From JBALVT01 sp036961345 (GTDB taxonomy: Bacteria; Pseudomonadota; Gammaproteobacteria; Pseudomonadales; Halieaceae): a stretch of 64,000 nt of DNA. The translations under genes were made by a program, and so were the position numbers. Location: assembly GCA_036961345.1 (NCBI GenBank), contig JBALVT010000002.1:1-64000 (forward strand), given 5' to 3'. The notes beneath the pieces are model-generated. The model searched no databases. It saw only the letters and a list, made by a program, of their open reading frames with translations, and was not told the origin of the DNA. This document shows, piece after piece, positions 25,401 to 34,208 of the stretch (within the stretch, counting starts at the first letter, position 1; each line of letters begins with the position of its first letter).

Positions 25401-25486
25401 GGTAACACCCAGGACCTCCACAGCTGGAAAAATACTCGCCGTAGGAGTATGTTGTGTCAGTTATACACAAAAGGTAACACCAAGGA
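25401..25486. promoter_or_regulatory. cbrA-cbrB intergenic operator-like repeats
   Basis: Within about 86 bp: two direct repeats GGTAACACC(C/A)AGGA (25401-25414 and 25473-25486), an inverted repeat ATACTC-N7-GAGTAT (25432-25450) and TTGTGT-N7-ACACAA (about 25452-25470). GTAACA is the half-site also seen before the crcZ-type promoter, so autoregulation by CbrB is plausible. Confidence 0.45.
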
Positions 25487-25497
25487 AGCAAGGATAA

Positions 25498-26961
25498 ATG
25501 AAGCAGATTCTCGTAGTAGAAGATGAATCCGTCATCCGTACTGCATTGCGTCGACTGCTTGAGCGCAACGAATATCTGATTAGCGAAGCGGGCTCCGTAC
25601 AGGAAGCCGAAACCAATTTTAATTTGGCAGATTTCGACCTGGTGATCAGCGACCTGCGTCTTCCCGGTGCCCCCGGCACCGACCTGATTCAGAAAGCCGG
25701 CGATGTTCCAGTGCTGATCATGACCAGCTACGCCAGTTTACGCTCAGCAGTTGACTCGATGAGAATGGGAGCGGTTGATTACATCGCCAAACCCTTTGAT
25801 CACGGCGACATGATTAACGCGGTGGCACGCATTATTGCAGATCATCCGACCCAAAAATCCCAGGGTGAAGCGCCCTCGTCTACACCCGCTTCATCCGGCA
25901 ATCGGGTGACGGGTATTATCGGTAATTGCCCGGCCATGCACACACTGTTCGACCATATCGAGCGCGTAGCCCCCACAGACGCCACGGTACTGGTGCTGGG
26001 CGAAACGGGTACCGGCAAGGAGCTGGTGGCCAGCAGCGTGCACCAACACAGCCGACGATCCAACAAGACATTGATCTCGGTAAACTGTGCCGCCATTCCT
26101 GACACCCTGATCGAATCGGAGCTCTTTGGCTACGAAAAAGGCGCATTTACTGGCGCCAATGCCAGTCGCATGGGCTTGATCGAAGCGGCCGATAACGGCA
26201 CCCTCTTTCTCGACGAAATTGGCGAACTACCCATGGAGGCCCAGGCGCGTTTACTGCGCTTTATTCAGGAGGGCGAAATACGCCGCATTGGTTCCGTGCA
26301 TTCGCGTAAAGTGAATGTCCGCCTGATCTGCGCAACCCACCGAAATTTGAAAGAGCTGGCTGCAGAAGGCCTCTTTCGTCCAGACCTGTATTACCGGATC
26401 AATGTGTTAAGGCTCTCGCTGCCCCCCCTGCGAGAGCGCGGCAAAGATATTCTCCAATTGGCCGAAAGCCTGTTACAGCAACAGGCTCAACGCCTGAATG
26501 CCGGGAAAAAACGTCTTTCTCCCAAGGCCATACAGGCCATTACAACCTACCAGTGGCCGGGCAATGTCAGAGAGCTCGATCACGCAATAGAGCGCGCGGT
26601 CATTCTTACCGACGCAGAAGAAATCGATAACGAAGCACTGGGCATTGATTTGGAGCTGGTCAATATCAGCAGAATACGCGGTCAGAGCACAGACAGCTCT
26701 GCGTCCAATCCCAACAGAGTCATGAGCAATGATCCGCCGGAAGACCTCTCTTTGGAAGACTACTTCCAGCGCTTTGTCCTCGAGCACCAGGACTCCATGA
26801 GCGAAACCGAACTCGCCCAAAAACTTGGCGTCAGTCGTAAATGCCTGTGGGAACGCCGGCAGAGATTCGGGCTACCAAGGCAAAAAAACGGCACACCATC
26901 GCGCTCGAGAAAAGCTGTAATGAGCGAAAAAAGCCCGCAGAAAAATGTTACCGGCGGCTGA
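25498..26961 (+). CDS. cbrB: Sigma-54-dependent response regulator CbrB
   Basis: An NtrC-family activator, 487 residues. Receiver domain 1-115 with phospho-acceptor D52 (SDLRLPG); AAA+ domain with Walker A GETGTGKE 168-175 and the sigma-54-contacting GAFTGA 215-220; a Fis-type helix-turn-helix near 435-460 (ETELAQKLGVSRKCLWERR). It lies 104 bp after cbrA. Its expected main target is the sigma-54 promoter 106 bp downstream of its own stop codon. Confidence 0.96.
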   Translation: MKQILVVEDESVIRTALRRLLERNEYLISEAGSVQEAETNFNLADFDLVISDLRLPGAPGTDLIQKAGDVPVLIMTSYASLRSAVDSMRMGAVDYIAKPFDHGDMINAVARIIADHPTQKSQGEAPSSTPASSGNRVTGIIGNCPAMHTLFDHIERVAPTDATVLVLGETGTGKELVASSVHQHSRRSNKTLISVNCAAIPDTLIESELFGYEKGAFTGANASRMGLIEAADNGTLFLDEIGELPMEAQARLLRFIQEGEIRRIGSVHSRKVNVRLICATHRNLKELAAEGLFRPDLYYRINVLRLSLPPLRERGKDILQLAESLLQQQAQRLNAGKKRLSPKAIQAITTYQWPGNVRELDHAIERAVILTDAEEIDNEALGIDLELVNISRIRGQSTDSSASNPNRVMSNDPPEDLSLEDYFQRFVLEHQDSMSETELAQKLGVSRKCLWERRQRFGLPRQKNGTPSRSRKAVMSEKSPQKNVTGG

Positions 26962-26993
26962 TGTAGCAGAAAATATGGAGTAAATAGGTAACA
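26946..26993. promoter_or_regulatory. Candidate CbrB upstream activator site
   Basis: Inverted half-sites TGTTAC (26946-26951, in the last codons of cbrB) and GTAACA (26988-26993) lie 100-150 bp before the predicted sRNA start, the usual distance for an NtrC-type enhancer. TGTTAC/GTAACA is what I recall for CbrB sites in Pseudomonas. Confidence 0.45.
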
Positions 26994-27067
26994 AATCGTC
27001 ACTCATAGGGAAAAGTAAATATTCACATAATTACCTAACCGACTGTATTAATTAACTTATTTAACTG

Positions 27068-27085
27068 TTGGCACAACACCTGCAT
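27068..27085 (+). promoter_or_regulatory. Sigma-54 promoter of the CrcZ-like sRNA
   Basis: TTGGCACAACACCTGCAT has GG (27070-27071) and GC (27082-27083) in exact -24/-12 spacing and matches YTGGCACRNNNNTTGCW except for one C in the -12 element. The predicted start is near 27095. It lies directly downstream of the sigma-54 activator gene cbrB. Confidence 0.85.
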
Positions 27086-27094
27086 TTGTTCGCG

Positions 27095-27470
27095 CAGCAA
27101 CAAGAATAAAAATAACATATTGCTGCAATAAAAATAATACGAACCACTACGGACCTGGACGGGGAAGAAACTTTCCCCTTCAATTTCCCTCGCTTTATAG
27201 ATTAGCCACACATTGAGGCTTTACCCTGCGAACGGATTTGCAAGCTTGCAGATGACGTAGGAGGGCAGCGGCAATGGATATAGATTTGGCTATATCAACA
27301 TGGTTTAGTTATAACGATTCGGTTTAGGGTTTACTTAGGCTAATTTTTAAAACTGTGTTTTTATACATGCCAATAATAATAACGATGACTAAAAAATAAC
27401 AATAAGACTCGACGTGAGACCTGGATGGGGAAAACTCTGTTTTCCCTGTCATCATTATTCGCTCTTTCAC
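27095..27470 (+). ncRNA. crcZ: CrcZ-like Hfq/Crc-titrating small RNA (possibly two modules)
   Basis: The gap between cbrB and pcnB has no credible protein gene and occupies the exact position of crcZ in Pseudomonas. After the sigma-54 promoter come A-rich (ARN)n tracts typical of Hfq distal-face sponges: AACAAGAATAAAAATAACA near 27099, AATAAAAATAATACGAA near 27127, AATAATAATAACGATGA near 27372, and AAAAAATAACAATAAGA near 27391. Two hairpins follow, GGGGAA-N6-TTCCCC (27160-27177) and GGGAAAAC-TCT-GTTTTCCC (27428-27446), each preceded by GACCTGGAYGGGGAA. In pseudomonads CrcZ accumulates when CbrB is active and relieves catabolite repression. The 3' end is uncertain; neither hairpin has a clean U-tract. 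Confidence 0.72.
27286..27315 (+). promoter_or_regulatory. Possible internal sigma-70 promoter before second sRNA module
   Basis: -35 TTGGCT (27286-27291), 18-bp spacer, -10 TATAAC (27310-27315). It could produce a separate RNA of about 150 nt covering the second A-rich module. It overlaps a hairpin GATATAG-N6-CTATATC (about 27278-27297). Confidence 0.3.
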
Positions 27471-27556
27471 ACTACCTGATACCGCACATCTGGATAACCG
27501 ACCGTACTGTGTTAGACTCCCTCGCCATCCAACTACTGTAACAGGCACACCTAGGC

Positions 27557-28849
27557 TTGAACGTCATCCCCAGGGATCAGCACTGCATATCCCGTAAAGA
27601 CATCAACGACAGCGCACTTAAAGTTATGTCGCGATTGCGCAACAAAGGGTTTCAAGCGTACCTGGTAGGTGGAGCGGTGCGAGACCTGCTGCTGGGAGGA
27701 CACCCCAAAGATTTCGATATCGCAACCGACGCCACCCCCGAAGCTGTTCACGATTTGTTTCGCAACTCTCGTATAATCGGCCGTCGCTTTCGCATCGTCC
27801 ACGTACGCTTTGGCCGGGAGATCATTGAAGTAACCACTTTCCGTGGCCACCACGAAAATGGCGATGAAAACAATACCAGCAGCGGCGGCAATCACTCGCG
27901 ACAATCTGACAGCGGCATGTTACTTCGCGACAATGTTTACGGCACCCTGGAAGAGGATGCGGCGCGACGAGATTTAACCATCAATGCCCTGTATTACGAT
28001 TCAGGCAAGTTTGAAGTCTTCGACCACACCAATGGCCTTGAAGATCTAAACAATCAAAGTATCAGCATAATCGGTGACCCGGCGACGCGCTATCGGGAAG
28101 ACCCCGTCAGGATGCTGCGAGTACTTCGCTTTGCCGCCAAACTGGACTTCACCATAGAAGAGAAAACGGCCGCCGCAATAGATGAATGCGCCGACCTTTT
28201 AGGGAATATTCCCTCTGCACGTTTATTTGATGAATTCCTGAAGCTCTTTTTGTCAGGCTATGCTGCGGCAACATTAGATAAATTGCTCGAATACGGCCTA
28301 TTTGAGTCGCTCTTTCCAGACACCGGACGCTGCCTGGGAGACGACCTCATTGCCCTGCCGCTATTGCGCGCCGCCATGCAAAACACAGACGCCAGAATTG
28401 CAATCGGCAAACCGGTCACCCCCGCTTTTATACTGGCAGCCATTTTATGGCCCGAGGTATCTCGCCTCGAAAAGGCTATGCGCGAGCGGGGCGATGCGCC
28501 AATGGTTGCCATGCACAGCGCAGGACAACAGGCGGTATCCAGCGCCGTGCAGATTGTCTCCATCCCGAAGCGTTTCAGCCAACCTATGCGCGAAATATGG
28601 GAGTTCCAGTTACGCCTTGAAAGACGTCAGGGTCGCAAGGCGGCAGAGCTGGTTGACCACCGTCGCTTTCGTGCGGCCTACGACTTTCTTCTGCTGCGCG
28701 AACAAGCCGGTGAAATCACCGAGGAGCTGGGGCCATGGTGGACAGAATTTCAGACTCTACCCTTTGAGGAGCGTCTCAAAGAAGCAGGAAACCAGGGCAA
28801 AACTCCCAGGCGCAATCCCCGCAAACGACCAAATCCCTCTGGTTCATGA
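27557..28849 (+). CDS. pcnB: Poly(A) polymerase I
   Basis: Adds 3' poly(A) tails that mark RNA for decay. 430 residues. The frame is closed by a stop 15 bp before TTG 27557, so TTG is the probable start; the first residues NVIPRDQHCISRKDI align with the E. coli enzyme after its longer N-terminus. Nucleotidyltransferase motif LVGGAVRDLLLG (36-47) and DFD 52-54; RRDLTINAL and the basic C-terminal tail are conserved. It overlaps folK by 4 bp. Confidence 0.95.
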   Translation: MNVIPRDQHCISRKDINDSALKVMSRLRNKGFQAYLVGGAVRDLLLGGHPKDFDIATDATPEAVHDLFRNSRIIGRRFRIVHVRFGREIIEVTTFRGHHENGDENNTSSGGNHSRQSDSGMLLRDNVYGTLEEDAARRDLTINALYYDSGKFEVFDHTNGLEDLNNQSISIIGDPATRYREDPVRMLRVLRFAAKLDFTIEEKTAAAIDECADLLGNIPSARLFDEFLKLFLSGYAAATLDKLLEYGLFESLFPDTGRCLGDDLIALPLLRAAMQNTDARIAIGKPVTPAFILAAILWPEVSRLEKAMRERGDAPMVAMHSAGQQAVSSAVQIVSIPKRFSQPMREIWEFQLRLERRQGRKAAELVDHRRFRAAYDFLLLREQAGEITEELGPWWTEFQTLPFEERLKEAGNQGKTPRRNPRKRPNPSGS

Positions 28850-29382
28850 GTCGGGCCTATATCGCACTGGGCAGCAATCTTAACCACCCCGCCGAGCAAC
28901 TTCGCCTGGCGGTGACCACCATCGACACCTGGGATGAAGCAACAGTAGATTGCGCGTCACACATGTATCGCAGCAAAGCGGTTGGCCCCGGGGAACAACC
29001 CGATTACCTCAACGCAGTGGTTTCGATTACGACGTCACTCATCCCCACCGCGTTGCTCGAAAAACTCCAGACACTGGAAAATAACCAGGGTCGGGTGAGA
29101 CAGGAACGCTGGGGGGCCCGCACCCTTGATCTCGATATATTGTTGTACGATGAACAAAGAATTGACAGCGAAACTCTCGAACTGCCACACCCGAGAATGA
29201 AGGAACGCAATTTTGTTCTTTACCCACTGGCCGAAATTGCCGGGCAACAAATGCTGCTGCCGTGTGGCACAATCCTTGGTACATTGTTATCCGAATGCCC
29301 ACACGGAGATCTTACCCTCACCGAGATGACATTCAATATTGAGCAAAAACAGACCGGGAACTCTCGCCTTGATGCAGGATAA
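28846..29382 (+). CDS. folK: 6-hydroxymethyl-7,8-dihydropterin pyrophosphokinase (HPPK)
   Basis: Transfers pyrophosphate from ATP to hydroxymethyl-dihydropterin in folate synthesis. 178 residues with YIALGSNLNHP at 5-15 and the RWGARTLDLDILLYD loop near 86-100 containing the Mg-binding aspartates. ATGA overlap with pcnB and overlap with the next kinase gene indicate one operon. The next folate enzyme, FolP, is encoded elsewhere in the window. Confidence 0.96.
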   Translation: MSRAYIALGSNLNHPAEQLRLAVTTIDTWDEATVDCASHMYRSKAVGPGEQPDYLNAVVSITTSLIPTALLEKLQTLENNQGRVRQERWGARTLDLDILLYDEQRIDSETLELPHPRMKERNFVLYPLAEIAGQQMLLPCGTILGTLLSECPHGDLTLTEMTFNIEQKQTGNSRLDAG

Positions 29383-30052
29383 TTCACCTATCAACATCGA
29401 CCTAAGAGGCAGAAAACCACCGCCTTTTATTGCTATAGAGGGACCAATCGGCGTTGGCAAAACGATACTTGCCAAACGCCTTGCGAGCAGTTTTAACTAC
29501 CAGACGTTGCTCGAAGATGCCGGCGACAATCCGTTCCTGGAAAAGTTTTACCGCAACCGCAAGCAGGCCGCGCTGGCCACACAGCTGTTTTTTCTATTCC
29601 AGCGGGCGCAAAAAATCCAGGATATGCGGCAAACCGATATTTTCGAGCCGGTACGTGTATCAGACTTTCTGATAGAAAAAGATCCATTATTTGCGCGCAT
29701 TAATCTCGATCGAGACGAATACCTGCTGTATGAAAAGGTATTTCATCAGCTCACAATTGATGCACCAAGGCCCGACCTGGTCATATATTTACAAGCGTCC
29801 ACCGACGTTTTACTGTCGCGCATAGAAGGTCGAGGTTTGGCCCACGAACAAGGTATAGACAGGCAATATCTGGAGAAATTGAACGAAGTGTACAGTGAGT
29901 TCTTTCTGTATTACGATGGCGCTCCTCTGCTCATTGTGAATGCCAGTGAAATAGACTTGGTCAACGGAGAGTCAGATTACAGTCATCTGGTGGACTACCT
30001 CCTCGACATACGAAGCGGCCGCCACTACTTTAATCCAACCTTTTTTGGATAG
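29372..30052 (+). CDS. Deoxynucleoside kinase (dAK/dGK family)
   Basis: 226 residues from ATG 29372 (a TTG at 29339 is also in frame). P-loop GPIGVGKT at 24-31, the EPVRVSDFLIEKD acceptor segment and an arginine-rich lid RIEGRGLAHEQ match the bacterial deoxyadenosine/deoxyguanosine kinase family. The gene sits between folK and panB in many gammaproteobacteria, including pseudomonads. The nucleoside preference is not determinable. It begins 11 bp before the folK stop. Confidence 0.88.
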   Translation: MQDNSPINIDLRGRKPPPFIAIEGPIGVGKTILAKRLASSFNYQTLLEDAGDNPFLEKFYRNRKQAALATQLFFLFQRAQKIQDMRQTDIFEPVRVSDFLIEKDPLFARINLDRDEYLLYEKVFHQLTIDAPRPDLVIYLQASTDVLLSRIEGRGLAHEQGIDRQYLEKLNEVYSEFFLYYDGAPLLIVNASEIDLVNGESDYSHLVDYLLDIRSGRHYFNPTFFG

Positions 30053-30060
30053 TTGTAGAC

Positions 30061-30852
30061 ATGGGTAAAATCACAATCAGCAATCTGCAGACGATGAAAG
30101 CCGAGAGGGAAAAATTCGTCTGCATCACCGCATACGATGCGACGTTTGCGCGCATAATCAGTGAAGCGGGTGCCGAAACCATACTGGTGGGCGATTCGCT
30201 GGGCATGGTACTCCAGGGCCACGACAGCACCATTCCTGTCAACATTGAGGACATGGCCTACCATACGTCCTGTGTTACTCGCGGAAACCCGGATTCTCTG
30301 GTTATCGCCGACATGCCATTCATGACCTACGCCACCCCCGAAGAAGCGTTAACCAACGCCACCAAGCTAATGCAGGCGGGCGCGCAAATGGTGAAACTGG
30401 AAGGCGGAACCTGGCTTAGCGATACCATCAGCATGCTCGTGGAGCGCGGCATACCGGTTTGTGCCCACCTCGGCCTGACCCCACAATCCGTGCATGCCTT
30501 TGGGGGCTTCAAAGTGCAGGGCCGCACACCCAAGGAAGCCAAATCCATTCTCGCCGACTCGGTGGAAATCAAGGATGCCGGTGCCAGCTTGCTGGTACTG
30601 GAGTGTATTCCAGCTCATCTAGGCACTGATATCGCCGACAAACTCGATATCCCGGTAATCGGCATTGGCGCCGGTGCGGGCACCGATGGGCAGGTGTTGG
30701 TAATGCACGATTTACTGGGTCTGTCAGAGCATACAGCGCGCTTTGTACAAAACTTCATGGTAGGGCAAACCACCATTCAGGGCGGGTTAAAAGCCTTTGT
30801 GGATGCCGTGAAAGCCGGGGAATACCCGCAGAAAGAACACAGCTACAAATAA
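30061..30852 (+). CDS. panB: 3-methyl-2-oxobutanoate hydroxymethyltransferase
   Basis: First committed step of pantothenate synthesis: hydroxymethyl transfer from methylene-THF to ketoisovalerate. 263 residues with ITAYDATFARI, LVGDSLGMVLQGH (metal-binding Asp), MVKLEGG and a C-terminal GIGAGAGTDGQVLV loop. It follows the kinase by 8 bp. The folate supply link to folK just upstream is biologically coherent. Confidence 0.97.
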   Translation: MGKITISNLQTMKAEREKFVCITAYDATFARIISEAGAETILVGDSLGMVLQGHDSTIPVNIEDMAYHTSCVTRGNPDSLVIADMPFMTYATPEEALTNATKLMQAGAQMVKLEGGTWLSDTISMLVERGIPVCAHLGLTPQSVHAFGGFKVQGRTPKEAKSILADSVEIKDAGASLLVLECIPAHLGTDIADKLDIPVIGIGAGAGTDGQVLVMHDLLGLSEHTARFVQNFMVGQTTIQGGLKAFVDAVKAGEYPQKEHSYK

Positions 30853-31121
30853 CTCGCTCGTTAAATCCCAATGGCGGCAAAAAACCGGCTATGTAAGCAA
30901 GTACTTACTACCAGAAATTCCGCCGCGTTACTGCCAGAATTGAGGATTTGCTTCCTTTAGTAACAGAATAATGTGAATATCTCCTAAAAACCCGTTGCCC
31001 GGTGTATTGGCCATGGGGCATACTTGCCAACCCTGCCACTTCAAGCATGATCGGTACGGGTTCAACGCTAGTATCTTATACTGGTTTGGCGTCACCCATT
31101 CCGCTCAACGGGAAGGTAGAT

Positions 31122-32006
31122 ATGCGAACTTATGCAGCCAATGTTCAACTACAGTCAGCCATTCGTACTCTGCGCCAGAGCGGCCAGAGCATCGCTTTTG
31201 TGCCCACCATGGGCAATTTGCATGAAGGGCACCTTCAGTTAGTCCGCAGGGCCCAAAACCTGTGTGATGTTGTGGTTGTCAGTATTTTCGTCAACCCGCT
31301 GCAATTTGGTGCAAATGAGGATCTTGATTCCTATCCCAGAACCATGGCCGCGGATAAAGAAAAGTTATTCGGTGAAGGTGTACAGATAATCTACGCCCCG
31401 GGAGTGCAGGAAATATACCCCGAAGGAATGGCCGCCCAAACTCAGGTGCAAGTGCCAGAACTGGCTGACACATTGTGTGGCAGCAATCGCCCCGGTCACT
31501 TTAACGGCGTCACAACCGTGGTAAGCAAGCTGTTTAATATTGTACAGCCCGACGTCGCGATATTTGGCGAAAAAGATTTCCAGCAGCTGTCGATTATCCG
31601 CAAAATGGTGGCCGACCTGTGCATGCCGATCGACATCGTAGGTGTCGCCACCAGCAGAGACGAGGATGGCCTTGCCAGGAGCTCTCGCAATGGTTTCCTA
31701 ACCGCAGAGCAACGTCGCATCGCCCCCGTGATCCACCAGACCCTCATGAGCTGCAGAGAAGCAATTGCCTGCGGTTTTGACAATTTCCTGCAGCTTGAAT
31801 CACATGCTCGCATGAAGCTACTGCAAGCGGGTTTCCAACCCGATTATTTTGCCATTCGCGATGCCCGCACATTGCAGACTGTCACCGAGAATACAGAAGA
31901 AATCGCCATTCTCGCCGCTGCCAGACTCGGATCTACACGCCTGATAGACAATGTCAGATTGGCGCTCAACCCGGTTTCCGATTGGGGCATGCTGGCCTCG
32001 CACTAA
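31122..32006 (+). CDS. panC: Pantothenate synthetase
   Basis: Condenses pantoate and beta-alanine using ATP. 294 residues from ATG 31122, which has GGAAGG 6 nt upstream; the frame is open to 31002 but that part lacks homology. PTMGNLHEGHL carries the HxGH-type motif (H34, H37), and FGEKDFQQL and the SSRN segment are present. A 269-bp gap separates it from panB, longer than usual, so it may have its own promoter. Confidence 0.96.
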   Translation: MRTYAANVQLQSAIRTLRQSGQSIAFVPTMGNLHEGHLQLVRRAQNLCDVVVVSIFVNPLQFGANEDLDSYPRTMAADKEKLFGEGVQIIYAPGVQEIYPEGMAAQTQVQVPELADTLCGSNRPGHFNGVTTVVSKLFNIVQPDVAIFGEKDFQQLSIIRKMVADLCMPIDIVGVATSRDEDGLARSSRNGFLTAEQRRIAPVIHQTLMSCREAIACGFDNFLQLESHARMKLLQAGFQPDYFAIRDARTLQTVTENTEEIAILAAARLGSTRLIDNVRLALNPVSDWGMLASH

Positions 32007-32099
32007 AGCTTTTTCAACTATTAGACCCTGGTCGGGTTGCTTCTTAAGGTGGCGGCAGTATTATTCTGAGTTCGTGAAAATAATACTGGACTCACTACT

Positions 32100-34031
32100 A
32101 TGTCTGAATTTCCTGTACACCCTGTACCTGCCAACTTCCAGGACGCTCATATTGACGCTGAGCGTTATAAAGCCATGTACCAGCGGTCGCTGGACGACCC
32201 CGACGGTTTCTGGGGAGAAATGGCCAATACCTTTCTCAGTTGGGAACAGCCCTGGAACAAAGTGGTCAGCCAAGACTTCTCTACCGGCGCCGCCCAATGG
32301 TTTGCTGGCGGCAAGCTCAATGTAAGTTACAACTGTATTGATCGTCATTTACCTGAGCGGGCGGACCAAACTGCATTAATCTGGGAGGGTGACGACCCCA
32401 ATGACAGCAAGCACATCAGCTATGCAAAGCTCAAAGAGGAGGTCTGCAAGCTCGCCAATGTGCTCAAGTCACGCGGTGTGAACAAGGGAGATAGAGTCTG
32501 TCTGTACATGCCAATGATCCCGGAAGCAGCCTATGCGATGTTAGCCTGCACGCGAATCGGCGCAGTCCACTCAGTGGTGTTTGGCGGGTTTTCTCCGGAC
32601 GCACTTAAGGACAGAATTCTGGATTCAGACTGCCAGGTGTTGATCACTGCCGATGAAGGCGTACGCAGCGGTAAATCCATCCCCCTAAAGGTCAACGCTG
32701 ATAAAGCGCTGGAGTCCTGCCCGAATGTACACACCTGCCTGGTTGTAGAGCGCACTGCTAACACGATTGAGTGGAGCGAAGGGCGCGACGTCTGGTATCA
32801 CAAGGCAACAAACGCGGCCGAAACCGAGTGTACGCCGGAATCAATGGATGCTGAAGACCCGCTCTTTATCCTCTATACATCCGGATCTACCGGCAAACCC
32901 AAGGGCGTTCTTCACACGACCGGTGGCTACCTGCTACAGGCAGCGATGACTTTCAAGTACGTGTTTGATTATCGTGACGGCGAGGTATTTTGGTGCACCG
33001 CTGATGTCGGCTGGGTCACCGGACACACCTATATCATCTACGGCCCGCTGTGCAATGGTGCCATCTCCTTGATGTTCGAGGGCGTGCCCACCTACCCCGA
33101 TGCGGGGCGCTGCTGGGAAGTGGTCGACAAACATCAGGTAAATACTTTCTACACAGCACCTACGGCAATTCGCGCCCTACATGCAGTAGGTGACGAACCC
33201 GTCAAACGCAGTTCTCGCTCCAGTCTGCGCCTGCTTGGCTCTGTCGGCGAGCCGATTAACCCCGAAGCCTGGGAGTGGTATTACACTGTCGTGGGTGATT
33301 CGCGCTGCCCTATCGTAGACACCTGGTGGCAGACCGAAACTGGGGGGCACATGATTACCCCACTTCCAGGGGCCACCGACCTCAAACCTGGTTCGGCATC
33401 GTTTCCGTTTTTCGGCGTGGACCTGGCGCTGCTAAACGAAGACGGCAGCGAGATCGAAGGTGCCGGTGCTGGTTACCTGGTCGTAAAATCCTCCTGGCCC
33501 GGTCAGATTCGGTCCGTATACGGCGACCACAAGCGTTTCACCGAAACCTACTTCAGCCAGTACGATGGCTACTATTTCACTGGTGATGGCGCCAAACGCG
33601 ATGAGGACGGTTATTACTGGATTACCGGCCGGGTCGACGATGTACTCAACGTCTCCGGCCATCGCATGGGTACAGCTGAAGTCGAAAGCGCTTTGGTTCT
33701 GCACGAGGATATAGCCGAGGCTGCCGTGGTCGGTTACCCCCATGATATTAAGGGACAGGGTATTTACTGCTACGTAACGCCGATGCAGGGAATCGAGCCC
33801 GGAGATGAACTGCGTGCCGAGTTGGTCGCCCTATGCGTTAAAGAGATTGGCCCAATTGCCAAACCGGACATTGTTCAATGGGCTCCGGCGCTACCAAAAA
33901 CCCGTTCCGGCAAGATAATGCGACGAATTTTACGCAAGATCGCAGAAAATGAGCTAGATTCTCTGGGAGATACCAGCACACTGGCGGATCCCTCTGTGGT
34001 GGAAAACCTCGTCGCCAACCGGCAACAATAG
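32100..34031 (+). CDS. acs: Acetyl-CoA synthetase
   Basis: Activates acetate to acetyl-CoA via acetyl-AMP. 643 residues, usual length about 650. YTSGSTGKPKG (P-loop, near 262-272), the VDTWWQTETGGH acetate-pocket motif, GHRMGTAEVE and the C-terminal KTRSGKIMRRILRKIA with the lysine that is acetylated in Acs regulation. In Pseudomonas acs belongs to the carbon-control network, but no site for that is seen here. Confidence 0.97.
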   Translation: MSEFPVHPVPANFQDAHIDAERYKAMYQRSLDDPDGFWGEMANTFLSWEQPWNKVVSQDFSTGAAQWFAGGKLNVSYNCIDRHLPERADQTALIWEGDDPNDSKHISYAKLKEEVCKLANVLKSRGVNKGDRVCLYMPMIPEAAYAMLACTRIGAVHSVVFGGFSPDALKDRILDSDCQVLITADEGVRSGKSIPLKVNADKALESCPNVHTCLVVERTANTIEWSEGRDVWYHKATNAAETECTPESMDAEDPLFILYTSGSTGKPKGVLHTTGGYLLQAAMTFKYVFDYRDGEVFWCTADVGWVTGHTYIIYGPLCNGAISLMFEGVPTYPDAGRCWEVVDKHQVNTFYTAPTAIRALHAVGDEPVKRSSRSSLRLLGSVGEPINPEAWEWYYTVVGDSRCPIVDTWWQTETGGHMITPLPGATDLKPGSASFPFFGVDLALLNEDGSEIEGAGAGYLVVKSSWPGQIRSVYGDHKRFTETYFSQYDGYYFTGDGAKRDEDGYYWITGRVDDVLNVSGHRMGTAEVESALVLHEDIAEAAVVGYPHDIKGQGIYCYVTPMQGIEPGDELRAELVALCVKEIGPIAKPDIVQWAPALPKTRSGKIMRRILRKIAENELDSLGDTSTLADPSVVENLVANRQQ

Positions 34032-34060
34032 AAAAGTTTAGCGTGGGGCGGCCCTCCGCG

Positions 34061-34106
34061 GGGCGGATTGACGCAGGGCGGATTGACGCAGGGCGGCTTA
34101 CCGCCA
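34061..34106. repeat. 15-bp tandem repeat between acs and pnp
   Basis: GGGCGGATTGACGCA occurs twice exactly (34061-34075, 34076-34090) followed by a diverged third copy beginning GGGCGGCTTACCGCCA. The region is non-coding, between converging genes. Confidence 0.85.
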
Positions 34107-34144
34107 GGTTGCCCTGTATCCCTGCGAAGTTTTTCAGCAGACAC

Positions 34145-34175
34145 AAAAAAGGCCACATCCGAAGATGTAGCCTTT
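34145..34175 (-). terminator. Intrinsic terminator of pnp with UUCG tetraloop
   Basis: Read leftward the RNA is AAAGGCUACAUC-UUCG-GAUGUGGCCUUUUUU: a 12-bp stem with one mismatch, a stable C(UUCG)G loop and a U-run. A second hairpin TGCCGG-N6-CCGGCA (34184-34201) precedes it. Confidence 0.9.
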
Positions 34176-34208
34176 GAGGTAGATGCCGGCTTTCACCGGC
34201 AAATATTC

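Noticed and set aside
27327..27345. Second sigma-54 promoter before the second sRNA module
   Set aside because: GG and GC are 12 bp apart, but the TGGCAC context is missing.
27551..27904. 117-codon leftward frame over the pcnB start
   Set aside because: It has a hydrophobic N-terminus but is antisense to the conserved pcnB nucleotidyltransferase motif.
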